A DNA stretch of 22,366 bases from JACNLC01 sp964607375 (GTDB taxonomy: Bacteria; Fidelibacterota; Marinisomatia; SCGC-AAA003-L08; JACNLC01). Positions 13,782 to 22,345 of the stretch are shown here, piece after piece (the stretch's first letter is position 1; the number at the start of each line of letters is the position of its first letter). The position numbers and the translations under genes were made by a program. Under the pieces are notes generated by a model that was not told the DNA's origin, did no database searches, and worked only from the letters and a program-made list of their open reading frames with translations. Location: positions 1 to 22,366 of the forward strand of contig CAZSJY010000030.1 of the NCBI GenBank assembly GCA_964607375.1, in the 5' to 3' direction.

Positions 13782-15010
13782 TGCAAAAAAGTTTTTGCAT
13801 TCTAGTTCATTATCACGAGATTTCGATAAAAGGTGGAAATCGGTCTTGGTTTGAAAAAACTTTTCAGCGAAATCTTAAACAACATATAAAAGATTTGCCA
13901 TTTACTTCGATAAATACTGCGAATGCACGAGTATTTATTTTTGGTATAGATCAATCTCTGTGGGGCGAATACTCAAAACGACTTCGTTGTGTAATGGGAT
14001 TAGTCAATGCAACATTAATGGTTCAAATTCCAGCTGAAATTGATAGGATAAAAGAAATATCGGCTCAACTGATTGCTGATAAAATATTTGGATACTTTAG
14101 AGTAACATCAAAACGCCAGTATAAAAATTATCCTCTCACATCCACTGAAATTAATATGGAGGTTGGAGCACATATACAAAAACTATACAAAAAGCCAGTG
14201 AAACTCAAAGGGGCTGACTTAAACATATTAATAGAAATTGTTAAGGGTATGGCGTATGTTGGTGTGGATAAGATTGTTGGTTACGGCGGTTTACCCGTTG
14301 GAACTGGTGAAAAAGCCGTTAGCTTGTTATCGTCTGGAATTGATTCACCTGTTTCATCATTTGAAATGCTAAAAAGGGGTGTTAGTTTAACCTATGTTCA
14401 TTTTCATAGTGCACCTGCCACCAGCAGGCAATCTTTACGAAATGTTGAAGAAATATTAGGAGTTTTAGCAACATTCCAACTTAGATGCGATTTATACCAC
14501 ATTCCATTACTTGATATTCAACAGAAAATAATGGCAGAAACACCAAATAAATTTTGGGTTTTGTTGTTTAGGAGAGCAATGGTTCGTCTAGCAGAACAAA
14601 TTGCAGAAAAAGATGGAGCTGTTGCACTTATCACTGGTGAAAATATCGGTCAAGTTGCATCCCAGACTTTATCTAATATTCGAGCAACTTCTGATGCTAT
14701 TGAGATGCCAATCATTCGTCCCCTTGCTGGACATAATAAAGAAGATATTATCAAGCGTGCTACACTAATCGGAACCTATGAGATTTCTATTGAACCGTAT
14801 CAAGATTGTTGTTCATTTTTTGTTCCCAAACACCCTGAAACAAAAGCAAAGTTAGAAGAAATTCGCAAAATTGAAGCTAATTTAGAATTAAATCCACTTT
14901 TGGAATCAGCTATTGAAGCTTCTGAAAAGAAAGTTGTAAAATTTAATCCAGAGAAAAAGTTCTATAAAAAGAAAATAGATAAAATCAGAGTTGAGAAATT
15001 GAAAATATGA
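13781..15010 (+). CDS. thiI: tRNA 4-thiouridine synthetase ThiI, without rhodanese domain
   Basis: ThiI adenylates U8 of tRNA and transfers sulfur to give 4-thiouridine, and in some bacteria also supplies sulfur for thiazole synthesis. From ATG 13781 the protein has 409 residues. It contains an N-terminal ferredoxin-like region (LVHYHEISIKGGNR, 8-21), a THUMP domain (about 60-165, ending MAYVGVDKIVG), and a PP-loop ATPase with SLLSSGIDSPVSSFEMLKRG (181-200) and TGENIGQVASQTL. Cys344, in DCCSFFVPKHP, matches the conserved catalytic cysteine position. The C-terminus is a lysine-rich tail with no rhodanese domain, as in the shorter bacterial ThiI class. An in-frame TTG lies six bases earlier at 13775, but the ATG sharing a base with the hisS stop (TAATG) is the more likely coupled start. 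Its own stop overlaps xth as ATGA. Confidence 0.94.
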   Translation: MQKSFCILVHYHEISIKGGNRSWFEKTFQRNLKQHIKDLPFTSINTANARVFIFGIDQSLWGEYSKRLRCVMGLVNATLMVQIPAEIDRIKEISAQLIADKIFGYFRVTSKRQYKNYPLTSTEINMEVGAHIQKLYKKPVKLKGADLNILIEIVKGMAYVGVDKIVGYGGLPVGTGEKAVSLLSSGIDSPVSSFEMLKRGVSLTYVHFHSAPATSRQSLRNVEEILGVLATFQLRCDLYHIPLLDIQQKIMAETPNKFWVLLFRRAMVRLAEQIAEKDGAVALITGENIGQVASQTLSNIRATSDAIEMPIIRPLAGHNKEDIIKRATLIGTYEISIEPYQDCCSFFVPKHPETKAKLEEIRKIEANLELNPLLESAIEASEKKVVKFNPEKKFYKKKIDKIRVEKLKI

Positions 15011-15783
15011 AGATGATTTCTTGGAATGTTAATGGCATTCGAGCTGTTCTTAAAAAGGGTTTTATAGACTTTTTCAATTTTATAGATGCAGATGTATTTT
15101 GTATTCAAGAAATCAAAGCGATGAGAGAGCAGGTAGAATTTGAATTCCCGAAAGAATACAATCAATATTGGAATTCAGCAGAACGAAAGGGATATTCAGG
15201 GACGCTCATTTTCACAAAAGAAAAGCCGATAAATGTTGAATATGGATTGGGAATTGGTAAGCACGATAGTGAAGGTCGCGTAATCACACTTGAATTTCCG
15301 TTATATTTTTTGGTTACAGTCTATACGCCAAATTCCAAACGAGAATTAAAGCGGTTGAGATATCGTACAAAAGAATGGGATGTTGATTTTCTTGAATATG
15401 TAAAATCGTTAGAAAAATCAAAACCCGTAATATTTTGTGGAGATTTAAATGTCGCCCATAAAGAAATGGATTTAACTAATCCAAAGACAAACCGACTGAA
15501 TGCTGGTTTTACTGATGAAGAACGACATAGTTTTGATAATATTTTAAAAGCAGGATTTATTGATACATTTCGTGAGTTTGTTCAAGATGGAGGTCATTAT
15601 ACTTGGTGGAGTTATATTCATAACTCTCGTGCAAAAAACATCGGCTGGCGCATTGATTATTTCTGCATTTCTCAATCTTTACGAAGCTATCTAACCAACG
15701 CTACAATTTATCCAGAAATTTATGGCTCTGACCATTGCCCAATTGGAATAGAAATGGATATAGAAAGGTTAAGGACTAAGTGA
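15007..15783 (+). CDS. xth: Exodeoxyribonuclease III / AP endonuclease
   Basis: This 258-residue cytoplasmic EEP-fold enzyme cleaves DNA at abasic sites and removes 3' blocks in base excision repair. All catalytic residues are visible: Asn7 in SWNVNGIRA, Glu35 in CIQEIKA, Tyr106 in VTVYTPNS, Asp146 and Asn148 in CGDLNVAH, and Asp242-His243 in GSDHCPIG. DNA-binding features GWRIDYF (213-219) and NRLNAGFTDEER (162-173) are typical of the ExoIII/APE1 family. It lacks a signal peptide, unlike the other EEP protein in this window. The start overlaps thiI by four bases (ATGA), so hisS-thiI-xth is probably a single operon. The gene is followed by an 86-bp gap with no strong terminator. Confidence 0.95.
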   Translation: MKMISWNVNGIRAVLKKGFIDFFNFIDADVFCIQEIKAMREQVEFEFPKEYNQYWNSAERKGYSGTLIFTKEKPINVEYGLGIGKHDSEGRVITLEFPLYFLVTVYTPNSKRELKRLRYRTKEWDVDFLEYVKSLEKSKPVIFCGDLNVAHKEMDLTNPKTNRLNAGFTDEERHSFDNILKAGFIDTFREFVQDGGHYTWWSYIHNSRAKNIGWRIDYFCISQSLRSYLTNATIYPEIYGSDHCPIGIEMDIERLRTK

Positions 15784-15869
15784 CAATTAAAAAGTTGAAA
15801 GTTAAAAGCTGGGTTGGGTTATTTTTTAAAATATCTTTGTGTGTTTTATATTCTGTGTAATAGTTATTT

Positions 15870-16637
15870 ATGATTTCTAAAGCTAATATCAAACTCTTAA
15901 GCTCACTTTCTATAAAAAAATATCGCAAAAGAGAAAACTTATTTCTTATAGAAGGAATGAGACTTTTTACAGAAGTGATAAAATCAAATTATCCTATTAA
16001 ATATATTTGGGTTTTGGATACTTTCAATGATACTGAAAATAGTCAGTTATTAATTTCAGAACTTCAAAGTAGAAATATACCAATTGATGAAATTTCAAAA
16101 AAAGAGCTCAAACAAATATCAGATACTCAACATAGTCAAGGGATTGTTGGAATTTCTGAAATACCTAAAAATGTTACTCAGGAATTTTGCAACCAGAATT
16201 TGTTACTCATCGATAGAATATCTGATCCAGGCAATTTGGGTACAATGCTCAGAACTGCAGAATGGTTTGGGATAAAAACAGTCGTTTTATCTGAAGATTG
16301 TGCTGATCCATATAGTCCAAAAATTATTCGTTCAGCAATGGGGGCTCATTTCTACCTAAACATTGTTCAGAAAAATCTAACAGAATTTTGTGATAAATTA
16401 AGGAAGAAATATTACTCAGTTATAGCAGGAGTAATGAATGGGCAAAATTTAGATGATCTCGAAATTTCACTTCAACAAAACTGGGCTGTAGTTTTAGGGA
16501 GTGAAGCGCATGGAATTGATGAAACTATATTATCAAAATGCACACATAAAGTTACAATACCAAAGATTGGAAATTTAGAAAGTTTGAATGTAACAACAGC
16601 TGGGAGTATTTTGTTATACTCTTTGATAAACAAATAA
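15870..16637 (+). CDS. TrmH/SpoU-family RNA 2'-O-methyltransferase
   Basis: This 255-residue protein is a SPOUT-class methyltransferase that methylates a ribose 2'-OH in rRNA or tRNA using S-adenosylmethionine. The N-terminal substrate-binding domain (about 1-100) begins with the family-typical lysine-rich KYRKRENLFLIEGMRL (17-32). The knotted catalytic domain shows motif 1 DRISDPGNLGTMLRTAEWFG (115-134), motif 2 VVLGSEAHGI (207-216) and motif 3 IPKIGNLESLNVTTAGSILL (230-249). Length and domain order fit RlmB/TsnR-like 23S rRNA enzymes, but the target nucleotide cannot be read from sequence. It lacks a Shine-Dalgarno sequence. It follows xth on the same strand and could be cotranscribed with the hisS group. 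Confidence 0.92.
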   Translation: MISKANIKLLSSLSIKKYRKRENLFLIEGMRLFTEVIKSNYPIKYIWVLDTFNDTENSQLLISELQSRNIPIDEISKKELKQISDTQHSQGIVGISEIPKNVTQEFCNQNLLLIDRISDPGNLGTMLRTAEWFGIKTVVLSEDCADPYSPKIIRSAMGAHFYLNIVQKNLTEFCDKLRKKYYSVIAGVMNGQNLDDLEISLQQNWAVVLGSEAHGIDETILSKCTHKVTIPKIGNLESLNVTTAGSILLYSLINK

Positions 16638-16710
16638 TTTCTTTTCATCAATGGTTACAATTACCCCTAAATTTCGGAACGAATTTATCCAACGAATATA
16701 GAGAGATAAA

Positions 16711-17661
16711 ATGATAAACAATATTCTTTGTGCAATAGGAAATACACCCATTGTAAAACTCAACCGTGTAAGCAGTAAATTATCATGCCAACTTTATGGT
16801 AAATGTGAATTCTTAAATGCTGGTGGTTCTGTAAAAGACCGTATTGGTTGGTATATGGTTGAACAAGCAGAAAAAGAAGGACGAATAAAACCCGGTGATA
16901 CACTCATCGAGCCAACTTCCGGAAATACTGGTATTGGCTTGGCGTTGTCTGCTGCAGTCAAGGGCTATAAAATGATTATTACAATGCCGGAAAAAATGAG
17001 CAAAGAAAAGCAAGTGATTTTGGAAGCACTCGGAGCAAAGATAGTTCGCACACCAACAGAAGCCGCTTGGGATGCTCCTGAAAGTCATATCGAAGTAGCA
17101 AAAAAATTGAATAGAGAAATTCCCAATTCACATATTTTAGACCAATACTCAAATTCTGCAAATCCTGATGTACATTACAAATTTACAGCACAGGAAATCT
17201 TGGACGAAATGGGAACTGATTTATCAATGGTAGTTATCGGGGTTGGTACTGGCGGAACCATTACTGGAGTAGCAAAAAAACTCAAAGAAGAAATATCTAA
17301 TGTAAAAGTTGTTGGAGTTGACCCCTATGGCTCAATTCTTGGAGGTGGAGATGAAATCTATCCATACCAAGTAGAGGGAATTGGTTATGATTTTTTCCCT
17401 GATGTGCTTGATAATAATTTAGTTGATGAATATGTGAAAACTGCTGATAGAGAATCATTTTTAATGGCAAGAAGACTCATCAAGGAAGAGGGTCTTCTCG
17501 TCGGTGGGTCATCTGGATCTGTGGTTTGGGCAGCATTACAAGTTGCAGGAACTTTGTCGGAAAATGAAAAGTGTCTGGTGATTTTACCTGATTCAATCCG
17601 AAATTACTTATCTAAATTTGTGGATGATAAATGGATGAATGAACAAGGATTCATAGAATAA
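16711..17661 (+). CDS. Cystathionine beta-synthase-type PLP enzyme (catalytic core only)
   Basis: This 316-residue fold-type II PLP enzyme belongs to the cysteine synthase / cystathionine beta-synthase family. PLP-lysine is Lys42 in NAGGSVKDR (36-44), the substrate loop is PTSGNTGIGLA (68-78), and the phosphate loop is GVGTGGTITG (177-186). Several segments resemble eukaryotic-type cystathionine beta-synthase more than CysK: KCEFLNAGGSVKDR, DAPESH, IPNSHILDQY, YQVEGIGYDFFP, and above all ILPDSIRNYLSKFVDDKWM near the end (291-309). This favours condensation of homocysteine and serine to cystathionine (transsulfuration), though O-acetylserine sulfhydrylase activity is possible. It lacks both the haem-binding N-terminal extension and the C-terminal regulatory CBS-domain pair. 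ATG at 16711 follows GAGAGA. Only nine bases separate it from mgtE. Confidence 0.88.
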   Translation: MINNILCAIGNTPIVKLNRVSSKLSCQLYGKCEFLNAGGSVKDRIGWYMVEQAEKEGRIKPGDTLIEPTSGNTGIGLALSAAVKGYKMIITMPEKMSKEKQVILEALGAKIVRTPTEAAWDAPESHIEVAKKLNREIPNSHILDQYSNSANPDVHYKFTAQEILDEMGTDLSMVVIGVGTGGTITGVAKKLKEEISNVKVVGVDPYGSILGGGDEIYPYQVEGIGYDFFPDVLDNNLVDEYVKTADRESFLMARRLIKEEGLLVGGSSGSVVWAALQVAGTLSENEKCLVILPDSIRNYLSKFVDDKWMNEQGFIE

Positions 17662-17670
17662 AACAGAATT

Positions 17671-19053
17671 ATGCGTAAACAACTTTCTGAAAACGAAGTC
17701 GGTTTAGTTCTCAAAACTCTTAGAAGATTGTATCGCAGAAATGCACGAGTGGCGATGTATAAATTGGTGTATAAAACTCATCCTGCTGATATGGCTTGGG
17801 TGTATCGTCATCTAAATTCTGTTGAACGAAAAGATATTTTCCAGTTTATAGAAAGAATGGAAGGATTGGGAGATTTTTTAAATGAGTTAGATGATGCCAT
17901 CATAGTCGAATTGTTTGAACCACTGTCTCCAAAACATATAGCGGAAATATTAGAAAACGTTGATGTTGATGATATCGTTGATATTTTAGATATCTTACCT
18001 GAAGATTTATCGAAAGAGATTCGTGATTTATTAAACCTAGAAGAACGAAAAGAAGTTGAAGAACTTCTTCAATACGAAGATGAATCCGCTGGAAGAATTA
18101 TGTCCATCCACTTTGTAGCGTTTCAAGAATCACTTACTGTTCAAGAAGCAATTGTACAATTCCAAGAACTCAAAAATGAAGACTCGGATGCCCCGTTTTA
18201 CATTTATGTTATCAACAAGAAAAATCAGATGGTGGGTGTTTTATCGCTTCGCCAACTTCTTTTGAACAAACCAAATACTATTTTGAAAGAAATAATAGAT
18301 GATGATTTTGTAGCAGTATCTCCTGCTACTGACCAAGAAGAAGTAGCTAAATTGGTATCGCAATATAATTATTTAGCTTTACCTGTTGTCGAAAAAAATA
18401 ACGAACTCGTTGGGGTAATAACAGTTGATGATGTAATTGACATATTAAGAGAAGAAGCAACTGAAGATATACTCAAAATGGCTGGTGCGGGACAGGATAG
18501 AGAAATTTTGCTAAAATCTACATTCGCAAATGCAAAAACTCGTTTTCCGTGGTTAATGGCAAGTTGGATTGGCGGAGTAATTGCTTTAATGATTATCGGA
18601 GCTTTTGAAACATTACTTGAAAAAACCATTGCATTGGTAGCATTTATCCCGGTTATTATTGGAATGGGTGGAAATGTAGGAACCCAAACTAGCACAATTA
18701 TTGTTCGAGGTATCGCAACTGGACGAGTGAATATCAATGAAGTTTCAAAAGTTATTTTTAAAGAAATTCGTGTTGGAATGTTACTTGGGATAATTTATGG
18801 AATATTTCTTGGCATATTAGCATATTTTCATTTCATTGAATTTGATTCTCCTTTAGATTTGGGTTTGATTGTTGGGATTTCAATCCTTTTTGCAATGACT
18901 ATGGCTTGTACAATAGGCTCTCTTTTTCCTATTGTTTTAAATAAATTGAACATTGATCCAGCCATATCAACCGGTCCGTTTGTTACCACGGCAATTGACA
19001 TAATTGGAGTTTTGATTTACTTTTATATTGCTCGCATTATCCTTGGGTTATAA
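17671..19053 (+). CDS. mgtE: Magnesium transporter/channel MgtE
   Basis: This 460-residue inner-membrane Mg2+ channel has the complete family layout. There is a superhelical MgtE_N domain (about 35-135), two CBS domains that sense cytoplasmic Mg2+ (about 141-205 and 208-265), a connecting helix, and five membrane helices (about 292-460). The pore-lining motif GMGGNVGTQTS (331-341) and the conserved DPAISTGPFVTTAIDIIG (429-446), with the Mg2+-coordinating acid, are intact. Channel gating depends on Mg2+ binding between the N, CBS and membrane domains. There is only a nine-base gap upstream, so an Mg2+ riboswitch directly before this gene is excluded; regulation would come from the upstream promoter or from the protein itself. 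Its stop overlaps the next gene as TAATG. Confidence 0.95.
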   Translation: MRKQLSENEVGLVLKTLRRLYRRNARVAMYKLVYKTHPADMAWVYRHLNSVERKDIFQFIERMEGLGDFLNELDDAIIVELFEPLSPKHIAEILENVDVDDIVDILDILPEDLSKEIRDLLNLEERKEVEELLQYEDESAGRIMSIHFVAFQESLTVQEAIVQFQELKNEDSDAPFYIYVINKKNQMVGVLSLRQLLLNKPNTILKEIIDDDFVAVSPATDQEEVAKLVSQYNYLALPVVEKNNELVGVITVDDVIDILREEATEDILKMAGAGQDREILLKSTFANAKTRFPWLMASWIGGVIALMIIGAFETLLEKTIALVAFIPVIIGMGGNVGTQTSTIIVRGIATGRVNINEVSKVIFKEIRVGMLLGIIYGIFLGILAYFHFIEFDSPLDLGLIVGISILFAMTMACTIGSLFPIVLNKLNIDPAISTGPFVTTAIDIIGVLIYFYIARIILGL

Positions 19054-20183
19054 TGTTTGTAATTAAACTATTATTGTGGGGAATTACGCTTTATTATTTA
19101 GGAACCTTGGTCTGGTTTATAAAAGGTTTAAAAAAATATAAACTTCCTCAATTTATGTTGGAAAATAATCTTTCTGTTTCTGTATTTGTTGCTGTTAGAA
19201 ATGGCGCAAAATCACTTCCTAAGTTGTTTTCCGACTTTGAAGATCAAAATTATTCAGGTAAAGTAGAGTACATTTTTGTAGATGATGAATCTGACGATGA
19301 AACTGCTTCTTTAATACAAAATCAAACAGAAATAGATAATAATTTTCTTTATGTTTCATCAAAAGATGGGTCAGAAATATTATCTCACAAAAAGAAGGCG
19401 TTAGATGCTGGAATTTCTAAAAGTAATGGAGATGTACTTCTATTTACAGATGTGGATTGCAGAGTTAAACCAGGATGGATTTCTGCTATGGTTTCTTATT
19501 TTCAAAATGGTGCAGATTATGTCATTGGATATTCTGAAATTGTCTCTGATGAATCTCTTGTTTCAAAATTTCAATCTACAGATATTTCGATGCTGATGTA
19601 CGCTTCTGCAGGTTGTACAAATAACAAAACTGCGTGGGCATCAACCGGCCAAAATCAGGGATTCACAAGAGAGTTATTTGATATAGTTGGAGGATATTCC
19701 AAAATCAAAGAGTGTTTACAGGGTGATGATTCTCTGTTTTTGCAAGTGTGTAGAAAACTTCAAAAACCAAAAGTTGTGTTTTCTATGTTATCGGACAGTT
19801 TTGTGATTGGAAGAACTGAAAATACTTGGAGGAGTTTTATTTCACAACGGGTTAGATGGTCTGGTGACGCTCGTTTAATGTGGAAATTTAATCCTGTTTT
19901 CTTCCTTTCAGTGTTTTCAACATTTCTGTTCAATGTGTTAGTACTTTCCTTTTTTCTTTTAATGACTATCAACTTATGTTTCATTTATCCATTTTGGATA
20001 TTATTGACTATGAAGTTCATTGCAGAATTTTTGCTATATAAGAAGGGACAATTAGAGTTCCAGGAAAAAGTTGATAATTGTAATTTCATTTTTTGGTTTT
20101 TATTGCAAATACCTTATATCGTAGTTATGGGTTTAGCAAGTTTTTGGTCACAACGAATATCGTGGAAAGGCAGAAGAATTTAG
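19053..20183 (+). CDS. Membrane-anchored family 2 glycosyltransferase (first of a pair)
   Basis: This 376-residue processive-type GT2 enzyme transfers a sugar from a nucleotide-sugar to an acceptor at the cytoplasmic face of the membrane. It has an N-terminal membrane helix (about 4-24), the GT-A domain (about 40-275) and three C-terminal membrane segments (about 281-305, 307-327, 343-363). Catalytic motifs are VDDESDDET (76-84), the DxD triad D133-V-D135, GDDS (224-227) and QRVRW (265-269), matching the D,D,D,QxxRW pattern. The product is not predictable; a lipid-linked or surface glycan is most likely from the context. The gene overlaps the mgtE stop by one base and is followed after ten bases by a paralogue with the same layout. 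Confidence 0.9.
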   Translation: MFVIKLLLWGITLYYLGTLVWFIKGLKKYKLPQFMLENNLSVSVFVAVRNGAKSLPKLFSDFEDQNYSGKVEYIFVDDESDDETASLIQNQTEIDNNFLYVSSKDGSEILSHKKKALDAGISKSNGDVLLFTDVDCRVKPGWISAMVSYFQNGADYVIGYSEIVSDESLVSKFQSTDISMLMYASAGCTNNKTAWASTGQNQGFTRELFDIVGGYSKIKECLQGDDSLFLQVCRKLQKPKVVFSMLSDSFVIGRTENTWRSFISQRVRWSGDARLMWKFNPVFFLSVFSTFLFNVLVLSFFLLMTINLCFIYPFWILLTMKFIAEFLLYKKGQLEFQEKVDNCNFIFWFLLQIPYIVVMGLASFWSQRISWKGRRI

Positions 20184-20193
20184 GAATTAGGTT

Positions 20194-21315
20194 ATGTTAA
20201 TTTTCATCATAGCAGTTATTATTGTATATGGAATTATAATTCTTTGGTTCACAGATGGCTTGATGAAGTATGATTCTACTCAATCTTATACAAATCTAGA
20301 TACTCAACCGTTGGTGTCAGTTATTGTATCAGCGAGAAACGAAGAATTTAATATTTCTCAACTGGTTTCTGCTCTTAATCAACAAAGTTATCCACATCAT
20401 TTATATGAAATATTAATAGCAAATGACCGCTCCACAGATGGCACTGCTCAAGTTTTAAAAGAGTTAGAGTACCAGCAATCAAATTTAACTGTTGTTACAA
20501 TAAGTGAAACTCCTTTGGGGTGGGCACCAAAAAAGTGGGCATTACATCAATTAGTCGATAAATCTCGAGGAGAAATCTTGTTACAAACAGACGCGGACTG
20601 TATTCCTGTTAGTAGCTGGATCGAAACTATTATTAAAGAGTTTTCAGATGAATCTGTTGGGTTTGTATCCGGACCTGCTCCAATGACCAATTGCAACGGA
20701 TTTGTTGATGATGTATTTGAAATGGACAGCTTGGCTCAAGATGCTTTTTCTGCGGGAGCCCTATCCCATGGACTCGCTTTGTCTTGCACAGGAAGGAATA
20801 TTGCTTTTAGGAAAATAGTTTATGACGAAGTTAAAGGATACGAAGAAATACAACACTTTAAATCTGGAGATGATGATTTATTACTACAGAAAATTGCTTC
20901 TCAAACGAAGTGGGATATTAAATTTTCTTTAAATAAAGATAGTATAGTAGGTTCAGCTCCAACAAGTTCTTTAATTCAGTTTATCAGACAACGATTGCGC
21001 TTTGCTTCAAAAGGACTTTCCTATTATAAAATGCAATCAAGTGTTGCACTTAAATCGGTGTTACCTTTATTGTTTCTTTCTAATTTATTGGTGGTTTTAG
21101 GTTTGTATAGGTTTATTCAATCCTCATTTATAATTTGGTTGTTGCCACTAATTTTCAAATCTTGTTTTGATGCTGTTATTACTTATACATTCTATTCAAA
21201 ATTGAAAATGAAATGGTCATTTAGTGTTTTTGTGTTGCTATCCTTTGTACATCCAATTTATGTGGTTATTTTTGGTGCATTGGGTCCTTTTGTATCTATC
21301 AATTGGAAAAGATGA
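20194..21315 (+). CDS. Membrane-anchored family 2 glycosyltransferase (second of a pair)
   Basis: This 373-residue protein has the same architecture as its upstream neighbour: an N-terminal membrane helix (about 2-19), the GT-A domain (about 38-275) and C-terminal membrane segments (about 288-306, 311-332, 343-365). Motifs are NDRSTDGT (77-84), D133-A-D135 and GDDD (225-228). The last motif reads QRLRF (266-270), with Phe in place of the usual Trp of QxxRW. Motif positions coincide almost exactly with those of the preceding gene, so the two arose by duplication and then diverged strongly. The Trp-to-Phe change could alter acceptor handling or make the enzyme non-processive. ATG at 20194 lies ten bases after the previous stop; the stop overlaps the next start as ATGA. 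Confidence 0.88.
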   Translation: MLIFIIAVIIVYGIIILWFTDGLMKYDSTQSYTNLDTQPLVSVIVSARNEEFNISQLVSALNQQSYPHHLYEILIANDRSTDGTAQVLKELEYQQSNLTVVTISETPLGWAPKKWALHQLVDKSRGEILLQTDADCIPVSSWIETIIKEFSDESVGFVSGPAPMTNCNGFVDDVFEMDSLAQDAFSAGALSHGLALSCTGRNIAFRKIVYDEVKGYEEIQHFKSGDDDLLLQKIASQTKWDIKFSLNKDSIVGSAPTSSLIQFIRQRLRFASKGLSYYKMQSSVALKSVLPLLFLSNLLVVLGLYRFIQSSFIIWLLPLIFKSCFDAVITYTFYSKLKMKWSFSVFVLLSFVHPIYVVIFGALGPFVSINWKR

Positions 21316-22010
21316 GAACGAGCTATTTTATATTATTTTTGTTACTTGTGCAATCTTTAACTTTGGGCAAAACGATTGATTATGAGATTGATATGTGGGG
21401 AATTCATGTTGCTGATGTAACTATTCAGACAACTGATACACTTTATAACGGCATTCAAGCAAAAAACATACAGTTTTCTACTGAAACTACACCTTTAACT
21501 TCTAAACTATTTAGGGTTGACAATGAGTATTCCACTATTGTTGAAAAATCAAGCTATAAAATGTTAAGTTTTTACAAGAAAACATATCAGCCAGGAGTTG
21601 AGAATTTAATTTCTACTGAATTGATTGATAACAAGGTTTGTTACAAAAACTCTAATTTCTGTTTTCAGGATGGGGATTTTAATATTTTTTCTTTTCTTGA
21701 TTTTCTGAGTAATGTCAATCAAGACTTAGATAAGGATGATTTCAAAATTGAACGTGAAGGTTTAACATATAACGCAATCATAAAAAAAATTGATAATGGC
21801 GAAGAATCAGTTCACTATCAACTTCAACTACAATTTTCAAAAGTTAAGCAAACACCACTTTTTGAACATACAGATATATTTACTTGGGCCTTATTCAAAG
21901 AGAACACTACAAAAAATATTTGGATCAATACAAAAAATAATGAAATTGAATGCTGTGTATTTAAATCTGGATTGATTAGATTATCAGCCAAACAAATCTC
22001 TAATAAATGA
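21312..22010 (+). CDS. Exported DUF3108-like protein
   Basis: The protein has 232 residues from the ATG at 21312; an in-frame TTG at 21303 would add three residues, but ATGA overlap with the preceding stop favours the ATG. It has a signal peptide (about 1-19, hydrophobic YFILFLLLVQSLTLG) and then a beta-strand-rich body. The opening IDYEIDMWGIHVADVTIQTT resembles the start of DUF3108 proteins ('...Y.v.w.Gi.aG...l'), which are exported proteins of uncertain function. A second clue is the later 'FNIFSFLDFL' segment. No catalytic motif is evident, and two cysteines in VCYKNSNFCF may form a disulfide. The location right after two membrane glycosyltransferases suggests a part in building or moving an envelope lipid or glycan. 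Confidence 0.6.
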   Translation: MRTSYFILFLLLVQSLTLGKTIDYEIDMWGIHVADVTIQTTDTLYNGIQAKNIQFSTETTPLTSKLFRVDNEYSTIVEKSSYKMLSFYKKTYQPGVENLISTELIDNKVCYKNSNFCFQDGDFNIFSFLDFLSNVNQDLDKDDFKIEREGLTYNAIIKKIDNGEESVHYQLQLQFSKVKQTPLFEHTDIFTWALFKENTTKNIWINTKNNEIECCVFKSGLIRLSAKQISNK

Positions 22011-22345
22011 CTAAATTAGCGAAATTCATTAAAGAAAATCCAAGATTTTTGCTAACTATGATAGTAATTATCTTTGGTGTAGTGTTAATGTTGTATTTCG
22101 GAATAGACACTAAAGCTGTAGCAATTGTAGCACTTGTTGTAGGTTATATCACACACGCATTTGCAGGTTTATCTGCATTGATATCTCTTATACCTTTTGC
22201 AGGTCCACTAATTGTTAAGGTATTTACAATTCCATTCTTCTGGTTATTAAATGGACTAGGATATTTTACATCAGCTTACGCTATCAAAAAAGGATATGCA
22301 AAAGATGTCGTTAATTGTTACATCCCGCTTTATAGTTTTTTATGA
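22007..22345 (+). CDS. Small integral membrane protein, unknown function
   Basis: This 112-residue protein is not recognised. It has a short basic N-terminus (MTKLAKFIKENPR) and then about three membrane segments (roughly 13-33, 36-60 and 66-90), the second and third separated by PFAGPL. It ends in a short tail, DVVNCYIPLYSFL. It overlaps the DUF3108-like gene by four bases (ATGA) and its own stop overlaps another ATG in the same way. It therefore appears to be translated as part of the same envelope operon, perhaps as a membrane partner or scaffold. The positive-inside pattern puts the N-terminus in the cytoplasm. Confidence 0.7.
   Translation: MTKLAKFIKENPRFLLTMIVIIFGVVLMLYFGIDTKAVAIVALVVGYITHAFAGLSALISLIPFAGPLIVKVFTIPFFWLLNGLGYFTSAYAIKKGYAKDVVNCYIPLYSFL

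Noticed and set aside
17662..17670. Mg2+ riboswitch before mgtE
   Set aside because: Only nine bases lie between the preceding stop and the mgtE start, far too short for an M-box or ykoK-type element.
18369..18737. Reverse open frame of 122 codons inside mgtE
   Set aside because: Antisense to the CBS and membrane regions of an intact MgtE; no independent evidence for translation.
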